Part shown: positions 1 to 6,762 of the stretch, in pieces
Layout: the number at the start of each line of letters is the position of its first letter
Position numbering within the stretch: the first letter of the stretch is position 1
Position numbers and translations under genes: made by a program
Notes under the pieces: model-generated
Told to the model about the DNA's origin: nothing
Database searches by the model: none
What the model saw: only the letters and a program-made list of their open reading frames with translations
From: Chloroflexota bacterium
GTDB lineage: Bacteria; Chloroflexota; Anaerolineae; Anaerolineales; Anaerolineaceae
Reading direction: 5' to 3'
Length of the DNA: 6,762 nt
Assembly: GCA_012800995.1 (NCBI GenBank)
Contig: JAAZIH010000258.1
Span: 1 to 6,762 of the forward strand

Positions 1-1272
1 CTCCTCCCCAATCCAAGTATCGACATGCACAAATGGTCGGTCATCGCGTGTGACCAGTTCACCTCCCAGCCAGAATACTGGGAACGCGTTCGCGAAACTG
101 TTGGTGATGCCCCCTCCACCTTCAAGCTCATCCTGCCCGAAGCCTGGCTCGAAAGCCCCGAAGCTCCTGAACTCATCAAAGCATCGCAACAAGCCATGCG
201 CGACTATGTTGCCGAAGGCGTCTTTACACCCTATAAGGGCTTTATGCTTGTGGAGCGCACCGTTGGCGACAAAATCCAAACTGGTTTGATTGCCGCCCTG
301 GATCTTGAAACTTACGATTACACTCCCGGCTCAAAAACGCTCATTCGCGCGTCTGAAGGCACTGTACTCGACCGCTTGCCCCCACGTATGGCAGTACGTC
401 GCGAAGCCGTAATCGAATCGCCCCATATCCTTGTCCTTTTCGATGACCCTGAGATGACCGTTTTCAAAAACGTTCTCGCCGAAAAGAAGGAACTGCCCGT
501 CGCTTATGACTTCGAACTTATGGAAGGCAGTGGACACCTCACTGGCCACTTTGTTGACAAACCAGAGTTAATCGAATCGGTCATTGAAGCCCTGGCAGCA
601 CTGATTGAACCTGAAAGCTACGCGAAAAAGTATGATCTGCCTCCCAACACTCCACCCATGCTCTTCGCGATGGGCGATGGCAACCACAGTCTGGCAACCG
701 CCAAAGCGATTTGGGAAGAAGTCAAAGCTGATGTTGGTATGGACCACCCCGCGCGCTACGCTTTGGTAGAACTGGTCAACATCCACGATGTTTCGCTCCA
801 GTTTGAAGCCATTCACCGCGTTCTCTTTAACGCTGGTGAACTCAAAAATGACCTCATCGCGCACTTTGGAGAACATATTCAACTCACCCAAGTTGAAACA
901 ATGGATGCCCTCGTGGCTGAAGTAACCAAAGACGTCGCACCCCATCAACGCTTTGGACTGATCGACGCTGATGGCTTTACCATTGCCGAGCTCACCCAAC
1001 CTGTTCACAACCTTCCCGTTGGCAATGTACAAGAATATCTCGATCCTTGGTTGAAAGCCCATCCGGAAACACAAATCGACTATGTCCATGGTGATGAAAT
1101 CACCTGCGAACTGAGCCAGCAACCCGGTAATCTGGGCATTTACCTCCCCTCAATTACCAAATTCACGCTCTTTAAATCTATCATCCTGGATGGTGCCTTG
1201 CCCCGCAAGACCTTCTCGATGAACCACGCGCATGATAAACGCTTCTATCTCGAATGTCGCAAGATTCGATAG
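1..1272 (+). CDS. DUF1015 family protein, 5' end outside the window
   Basis: This is a protein of the DUF1015 family, whose biochemical function is not established. The first in-frame ATG is at position 25, but the frame stays open to base 1 and reads LLPNPSID before MHKWSVIACDQFTSQPEYWE. That is how the N-terminus of this family usually continues, so the true start is very probably upstream of the window and the ATG at 25 is internal. Counting from that ATG, recognisable blocks are ASEGTVLDRLPPR at about 109-121, GDGNHSLATAK at about 217-227 (a conserved polar cluster that could be an active site, by inference) and the C-terminal KTFSMNHAHDKRFYLE region. No signal peptide or membrane segment is visible, so it is likely cytoplasmic. 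No hairpin terminator separates it from recA, whose -35 element begins 8 bases after the TAG stop. Family assignment is confident; function is unknown. Confidence 0.85.
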   Translation, partial: LLPNPSIDMHKWSVIACDQFTSQPEYWERVRETVGDAPSTFKLILPEAWLESPEAPELIKASQQAMRDYVAEGVFTPYKGFMLVERTVGDKIQTGLIAALDLETYDYTPGSKTLIRASEGTVLDRLPPRMAVRREAVIESPHILVLFDDPEMTVFKNVLAEKKELPVAYDFELMEGSGHLTGHFVDKPELIESVIEALAALIEPESYAKKYDLPPNTPPMLFAMGDGNHSLATAKAIWEEVKADVGMDHPARYALVELVNIHDVSLQFEAIHRVLFNAGELKNDLIAHFGEHIQLTQVETMDALVAEVTKDVAPHQRFGLIDADGFTIAELTQPVHNLPVGNVQEYLDPWLKAHPETQIDYVHGDEITCELSQQPGNLGIYLPSITKFTLFKSIILDGALPRKTFSMNHAHDKRFYLECRKIR

Positions 1273-1279
1273 CAGCTTC

Positions 1280-1307
1280 TTGACAATGCGAACATTTGTG
1301 CTAATAT
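1280..1307 (+). promoter_or_regulatory. recA promoter (sigma-70 type)
   Basis: A perfect -35 hexamer TTGACA at 1280-1285 is followed, after 16 bases, by TAATAT at 1302-1307 (4 of 6 matches to TATAAT). The overlapping AATATT at 1303-1308, with 17-base spacing, is an equal alternative. The promoter lies in the 67-base gap between the DUF1015 stop and the recA ATG, which implies that recA has its own transcription start. The -35 is strong and the -10 is only fair. Confidence 0.7.
1289..1302 (+). promoter_or_regulatory. Probable LexA (SOS) operator of recA
   Basis: The 14 bases CGAACATTTGTGCT match the Gram-positive SOS consensus CGAAC-RNRY-GTTYG at 11 of 14 positions. The core GAAC-N4-GTTC is matched at 7 of 8 fixed bases, the exception being G for T in the right arm. 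It fills the spacer between the -35 and -10 elements, where a bound repressor would block RNA polymerase. recA is a classical LexA target, so site and context agree. No lexA gene is in the window, so the regulator itself is inferred. Confidence 0.7.
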
Positions 1308-1328
1308 TAACAAAACAGTCTTAGACAC

Positions 1329-1332
1329 GGAG
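1329..1332 (+). promoter_or_regulatory. Ribosome binding site deciding the recA start
   Basis: GGAG at 1329-1332 lies 7 bases before the ATG at 1340, which is good spacing. The in-frame GTG at 1334 is only 1 base away from GGAG and cannot be served by it. This favours a start at 1340, giving MAKKATPK, over a GTG start with an extra Met-Pro. Confidence 0.8.
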
Positions 1333-1339
1333 AGTGCCC

Positions 1340-2422
1340 ATGGCAAAAAAAGCGACACCCAAATCTAAAAGCACTGACGGTATGGAGGAAGCCAAAAAAG
1401 CCGTCCTCGATCGCGCCCTGCATGACATCGTCAAACGTTACGGCGAAGGTAGTATTATGCGCCTTGGCGAAGCCCATCAAATGAAGGTTGAAGCCATCCC
1501 TACCGGCTCGCTGTCACTTGACCTTGCCCTTGGTGTTGGGGGCATCCCCAAGGCACGCATTACCGAAATTTTCGGCCCTGAATCCTCCGGTAAGACCACC
1601 CTATGCCAGCATATCGTTGCAGAGTGTCAAGCCCAGGGCGGTGTAGCAGCTTATATCGACATGGAACATGCCCTTGACCCGGTTTATGCAGCCAAATGTG
1701 GTGTCAATATTGATGAATTGCTCATCTCCCAACCCGATACCGGCGAGCAGGCGCTTGAAATCGCCGAAACCCTGGTACGTTCTGGCGCGGTGGATTTGGT
1801 CGTCATCGACTCTGTCGCCGCATTGGTCCCGCGCTCCGAAATCGAGGGCGACATGGGCGACCCCACCATGGGAGTACAAGCCCGCCTGATGTCCCAGGCT
1901 TTGCGCAAGTTGGGTGGCGCGATTAGCCAGACCAAAACCGCGCTCATCTTTACCAACCAGTTACGCCAGAAAATCGGCGTGATGTTCGGCAACCCCGAAA
2001 CAACCACTGGTGGTATGGCGCTCAAGTTCTACGCTTCCATCCGCCTGGATGTGCGCCGTGTGCAGTCGATTAAGGTCGGCGCTGAAATCGTGGGTAACCG
2101 TGTGCGCGTGCGCGTGGTGAAAAACAAAGTCTCCGCGCCTTTCCGCGCTGCTGAATTCGATATTATGTACAACGAAGGCATTTCCAAAGCCGGAGATATC
2201 CTTGATTTGGCAACCAGCATGGAAGTCATCGACAAACGGGGTTCGTTCTATTCTTACAAAGAACAACGCCTCGGTCAGGGACGCGAAGCCTCTAAAACTT
2301 TCCTGATGCAAAACCCCGATATCATGAAAGAAATCGAAATGACCGTGCGTAGCCTGGCTGAAGAAGATATGACAACTGGTGCCTTTGACCCTGATGAGAG
2401 TGATATTGAAAGCGATGAATAA
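1340..2422 (+). CDS. recA: Recombinase RecA
   Basis: RecA is the ATP-dependent strand-exchange protein of homologous recombination and the co-protease that triggers LexA self-cleavage in the SOS response; it acts in the cytoplasm on single-stranded DNA. The 360-residue length is normal for the family. Visible landmarks are the Walker [10 protein letters not shown] (79-87), the MEHALD block with the probable catalytic Glu109, the Walker B strand [12 protein letters not shown] (151-162), the loop-1 region [15 protein letters not shown] (177-191), [20 protein letters not shown] including Gln207 and loop 2 (205-224), and an acidic C-terminal tail rich in Asp and Glu. The start at ATG 1340 follows from the ribosome binding site. 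Its promoter carries a probable LexA box, and a strong terminator follows, so recA is probably monocistronic. No recX follows it. All key motifs are intact. Confidence 0.98.
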   Translation: MAKKATPKSKSTDGMEEAKKAVLDRALHDIVKRYGEGSIMRLGEAHQMKVEAIPTGSLSLDLALGVGGIPKARITEIFGPESSGKTTLCQHIVAECQAQGGVAAYIDMEHALDPVYAAKCGVNIDELLISQPDTGEQALEIAETLVRSGAVDLVVIDSVAALVPRSEIEGDMGDPTMGVQARLMSQALRKLGGAISQTKTALIFTNQLRQKIGVMFGNPETTTGGMALKFYASIRLDVRRVQSIKVGAEIVGNRVRVRVVKNKVSAPFRAAEFDIMYNEGISKAGDILDLATSMEVIDKRGSFYSYKEQRLGQGREASKTFLMQNPDIMKEIEMTVRSLAEEDMTTGAFDPDESDIESDE

Positions 2423-2427
2423 AATAT

Positions 2428-2460
2428 TTAGTTTTGAAGGTTCATTTTGACCTCCTTTCT
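2428..2460 (-). other. Orphan strong ribosome binding site with 5-codon ORF; also a 16S 3'-tail-like sequence
   Basis: On the minus strand AGAAAGGAGGT (plus 2450-2460) is followed five bases after GGAGG by ATG (2445-2443), then AAC CTT CAA AAC and a TAA stop, encoding only MNLQN. Read on the plus strand, which is the recA transcript, ACCTCCTTTCTA at 2450-2461 equals the 3'-terminal bases of Bacillus-type 16S rRNA, i.e. an anti-Shine-Dalgarno sequence. It sits between the recA stop codon and the recA terminator. Whether either strand uses it is unknown; chance or gene decay is possible. Confidence 0.35.
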
Positions 2461-2463
2461 ATG

Positions 2464-2504
2464 AAAAACGCGGGCTCTATCCTACCACCCGCGTTTTTCT
2501 TTTA
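2464..2504 (+). terminator. Intrinsic terminator of recA
   Basis: Perfect 11-base arms AAAAACGCGGG (2464-2474) and CCCGCGTTTTT (2488-2498) enclose a 13-base loop. The T-rich run continues through CTTTT to about 2503. The hairpin begins 41 bases after the recA stop. Because the left arm begins with five A, it could also work weakly on the opposite strand. Confidence 0.9.
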
Positions 2505-2531
2505 AATTTCAAGCAATATCTTTTAAAATAA

Positions 2532-2561
2532 AATGCCCATGATAACAAAACCATGGGCATT
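2532..2561 (-). terminator. Intrinsic terminator of the mtnA-adoK-ahcY unit
   Basis: Perfect 10-base arms AATGCCCATG (2532-2541) and CATGGGCATT (2552-2561) enclose a 10-base loop. On the minus strand the hairpin is followed by TTATTTTAAAA, a U-rich tail. It lies 26 bases past the ahcY stop, so it most likely ends the minus-strand transcript. On the plus strand the right arm is followed by TGAATTTC, a poorer tail, which supports minus-strand use. Confidence 0.8.
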
Positions 2562-2587
2562 GAATTTCACTAAACTAAAATTTGATT

Positions 2588-4814
<2,227 letters not shown>

Positions 4815-4818
<4 letters not shown>

Positions 4819-5867
4819 AGCTGTCCCTTTCGTGCAATTTTATCCAATTTTTCAAAAAACGGGGGATACAAAACGCCATGTTCCGTAACCAGGCCGGTTA
4901 ACAGCCTGTTTGGGGTGACATCAAAGGCATAGTTTAGCGCGGTAGCGCCATCCGGAACCACAATCTCTCCGTTCAGAGAAATACCTAAAACCTCGCGCTC
5001 ATCGCGCTGTTCAATTTCAATTTCTTTACCGCTCGCAATTGAAACATCCACTGTACTCGTCGGAAAGACCGAATAGACCGGCACCTTATTATCCACCGCG
5101 GCGAGAGCCAACATATAACTGCCGATTTTATTTGCCACATCACCATTCATGGCAACGCGATCCGCGCCAAAAAAGACCTTATTTACCATCCCCATCTGCA
5201 TGAGTTGGCCAGAGGAAGAATCCGTGATAATGTCATAAGGAATGCCATATTGTTTAAGTTCCCAGGCAGTCAACCGTGCACCCTGCAGCCGTGGGCGTGT
5301 TTCATCCACATAAACGTGAATCTTTTTGCCTTGTTCATGCGCCATGCGGATAACACCCAAGGCTGTGCCATAATCAACCGTCGCCAGCGCGCCAGTGTTG
5401 CAATGGTGCACAATCCGATCCCCGTCGTTAATCAAATCCGCGCCGAATGTTGATAAGCGCTTATTCATTTCAACATCTTCATCGGCTAATTCGTGCGCGA
5501 AAGACAAAAGTTGTGCTTTTAGCTCGTCAACTTGTCCTTCAAAGGTATTAATCAAATCCAGACAGCGATTAAGCATGTTCCAGAGATTCACCGCGGTAGG
5601 TCGCGCCGCGCCAATCTCTTTGGAAATCTCTCCTAATTGCACTTTTAAGGCGTTCAGATCGCTTTTATCTGAGCGCATGGCGGCTAATGCCATCCCATAC
5701 GCGGCAGTAACACCAATAGCTGGCGCGCCACGCACCGTCATATGACTGATTGCTCCAATAACATCCTCATAACTTAAAAGAGAGATAATTCTGTAATCAG
5801 CTGGAAGCGCGTTTTGATCGATAATATCTGCCGAGTGTTTTTCTTCATTCCAAACGATTGTTCTCAT
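4815..5867 (-). CDS. mtnA: S-methyl-5-thioribose-1-phosphate isomerase
   Basis: MtnA converts 5-methylthioribose-1-phosphate to 5-methylthioribulose-1-phosphate in methionine salvage from methylthioadenosine; related enzymes also serve 5-deoxyribose-1-phosphate disposal. The 350-residue length is typical. Visible motifs are MTVRGAPAIG (43-52), ARPTAVNLWNMLNR (88-101), HHCNTGALAT with probable catalytic Cys156 (154-163), VDETRPRLQGARLTAWEL (187-204), GADRVAMNGDVANKIGSY with probable catalytic Asp236 (234-251) and a late block around NYAFDVTPNRLLTGLVTEHG. The complete MtnA set, with both catalytic residues, separates it from the related eIF2B alpha/beta/delta subunits. Residues 216-223 read DSSSGQLM where relatives I recall have DNMAGWLM or DSMA. 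GGAGG at 5872-5876 is the ribosome binding site, with short spacing (4 bases). It is probably the first gene of the mtnA-adoK-ahcY unit; the next enzymes of salvage are not in the window. Confidence 0.95.
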
Positions 5868-5878
5868 AGTTCCTCCAT

Positions 5879-5906
5879 AAAAATGACGCCTCTTAGGCGT
5901 CGTTTT
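5879..5906 (-). terminator. Terminator-like hairpin in the mtnA leader (possible attenuator)
   Basis: Arms GACGCCT (5885-5891) and AGGCGTC (5895-5901) are perfect 7-base complements around a 3-base loop. On the minus strand the hairpin is followed by ATTTTTA and, directly after, by the mtnA ribosome binding site GGAGG (5872-5876). Flanking A and T runs could extend the stem past one mismatch. It may end yqeC transcripts, but no room remains downstream for a separate mtnA promoter, so partial termination or attenuation has to be considered. Confidence 0.6.
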
Positions 5907-5971
5907 GGATAGTTTCAGTTTATCATAGTCTGTTACAGAATCAAATCTTCCTTACGAAACATTAGTAGAAA

Positions 5972-6712
5972 TTAGTAAAGTCCTAACAACCAGCCCTCGT
6001 GTAAAGAGCCGATATAAGCTTCGTGATAATGCTTAATCAGATGGTTGCGGAACATCGCCAATTCGACATCGTTCAATGGCACTAAATCGGCATGATTGAG
6101 AATGACGGTTCTCTTGGCATTTTCCGGGATGCCCTTCAATCCGCCCATTGGATTAATCAACATGCGCGCGATACTTTCCAACGAAACTGGCTGACTTTTA
6201 TCTTGACCACTCAGCTCAGAATACAAAGCAGGACGAAAGACATTGCCCTCATCCAGAAAGTTCCCCACCGCGCCCAAACCAGCGACAACAATCACCTGGT
6301 CCACAAAATCCGGAATGATGGGCTCGTCTTCTCCAGGTGCTTTGAGGGGCAACGTTTTCGCGCCATCCGCTTCAATGAGTAGCGCGCGGCTAAGCACGCC
6401 TGCCACATTGCGCAAACGGGAAATTTGCATATCATCCAATCCCTGCCAGCGTGTGCGATTAGCATTCATTCGGTCGGTTACCACAGTCACTTTTTCATCA
6501 CCAAAATCACTGCCATCAGGCAAATCACCATTCAGGTTGATATGCTTATCCCCAAGTTTTATCTGTTCCAAACCCAATTTTGTGGTCGTGGTCACGATGG
6601 ATGGAAAATCGAACTCTCTGGCGAGGTTAAACATCGCTGTGGTTTTTCCTCCAGCGCCAACAAATGCCACCGCTGACTTATTTTCTATGCGCAAGGCTTC
6701 ATTAATCTTCAT
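5972..6712 (-). CDS. yqeC: YqeC-type selenium cofactor / selenium-dependent hydroxylase accessory protein
   Basis: The 246-residue protein matches the YqeC family, putative accessory proteins of selenium-dependent molybdenum hydroxylases; the exact biochemical role is not settled. Visible are a glycine-rich phosphate-binding loop FVGAGGKTT (17-25), close to but not exactly Walker A because the first Gly of GxxxxGKT is replaced by Phe17, the VTTTTKLG segment (40-47), the family hallmark IEADGAKTLPLKAPGEDEP (113-131) and a VAGLGAVG segment (143-150). It is a stand-alone protein, not fused to a nucleotidyltransferase. GGAG at 6718-6721 supports the start, and the preceding gene fragment stops two bases before the ATG, so it is probably translated as part of an upstream operon. 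The gap of 104 bases to mtnA holds a terminator-like hairpin. Confidence 0.88.
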   Translation of the reverse strand: MKINEALRIENKSAVAFVGAGGKTTAMFNLAREFDFPSIVTTTTKLGLEQIKLGDKHINLNGDLPDGSDFGDEKVTVVTDRMNANRTRWQGLDDMQISRLRNVAGVLSRALLIEADGAKTLPLKAPGEDEPIIPDFVDQVIVVAGLGAVGNFLDEGNVFRPALYSELSGQDKSQPVSLESIARMLINPMGGLKGIPENAKRTVILNHADLVPLNDVELAMFRNHLIKHYHEAYIGSLHEGWLLGLY

Positions 6713-6714
6713 AA

Positions 6715-6762
6715 CTACTCCGTTTTATTAAATAAATCATTCAGCACATCGCGTACTGAGCA
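6715..6762 (-). CDS. C-terminal 15 codons of an unidentified gene upstream of yqeC
   Basis: Only one of the three minus-strand frames stays open from the window edge; it reads CSVRDVLNDLFNKTE and ends with TAG at 6717-6715. The stop is two bases before the yqeC ATG and the yqeC ribosome binding site GGAG overlaps it, which is the usual layout of adjacent operon genes. The fragment is too short to name. By context it could be another selenium/molybdenum hydroxylase component, but nothing in the residues shows this. Confidence 0.5.
   Translation of the reverse strand, partial: CSVRDVLNDLFNKTE

Noticed and set aside
568..1122. Long minus-strand open frame opposite the DUF1015 gene (184 codons)
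   Set aside because: It lies wholly inside a well-conserved gene, shows no recognisable motif and is best explained as an antisense shadow.
1334..1339. GTG at 1334 as the recA start
   Set aside because: The ribosome binding site GGAG ends only one base before it; the ATG at 1340 has proper spacing and a typical RecA N-terminus.
2439..2452. Near-palindrome GGTTCATTTTGACC behind recA as an operator
   Set aside because: The arms are asymmetric and short; the stronger reading of these bases is the ribosome-binding-site-like element next to them.
5922..5944. Promoter TTGATT / TATGAT for mtnA on the minus strand
   Set aside because: The -10 is good, but the spacer to TTGATT is only 11 bases and no other -35 sits at 16-18 bases, so I did not list it as a feature.
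5868..5971. SAM or S-adenosylhomocysteine riboswitch before mtnA
   Set aside because: The genes would fit, but the 104-base gap shows only one short hairpin and none of the conserved cores of these riboswitches that I can recognise.

Overview
The window holds six protein-coding regions in two convergent blocks, plus the last 15 codons of a seventh. The base composition is moderate and the gene set is ordinary bacterial chromosome: RecA, S-adenosylmethionine (SAM) by-product recycling and a selenium/molybdenum accessory protein. No mobile elements, tRNA or rRNA genes, or CRISPR arrays were seen. The combination of a short, archaeal/Thermotoga-type adenosylhomocysteinase, an actinobacterial-type adenosine kinase, YqeC, a DUF1015 protein and a Gram-positive-like GAAC-N4-GTTC SOS operator fits an anaerobic Chloroflexota bacterium (Anaerolineae-like). 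That assignment is an inference from memory of protein families, not a search result.

Plus-strand block (1-2504): a DUF1015 protein whose N-terminus lies outside the window, then recA with its own promoter. The recA promoter carries a near-consensus LexA operator between its -35 and -10 elements. RecA ends at a strong intrinsic terminator (2464-2498). A second hairpin (2532-2561) faces the other way and ends the minus-strand block. Between the recA stop and its terminator is a 12-base match to the 3' tail of 16S rRNA. Read on the minus strand, it is a near-perfect ribosome binding site with a 5-codon ORF.

Minus-strand block (6762 down to 2532): the tail of an unidentified gene, yqeC, a 104-base gap with a terminator-like hairpin just before the next ribosome binding site, then mtnA, an adenosine kinase gene (adoK) and ahcY. 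mtnA and adoK overlap by 4 bases (ATGA), and adoK and ahcY are 14 bases apart, so these three look like one transcription unit. AhcY splits S-adenosylhomocysteine into homocysteine and adenosine. AdoK removes the adenosine as AMP, which pulls the reversible AhcY reaction forward. MtnA isomerises methylthioribose-1-phosphate derived from methylthioadenosine. The unit therefore serves both major SAM by-products.

I found no convincing undescribed system. The points most worth checking are the possible attenuator before mtnA, the 16S-tail-like sequence behind recA, and the compact mtnA-adoK-ahcY arrangement.
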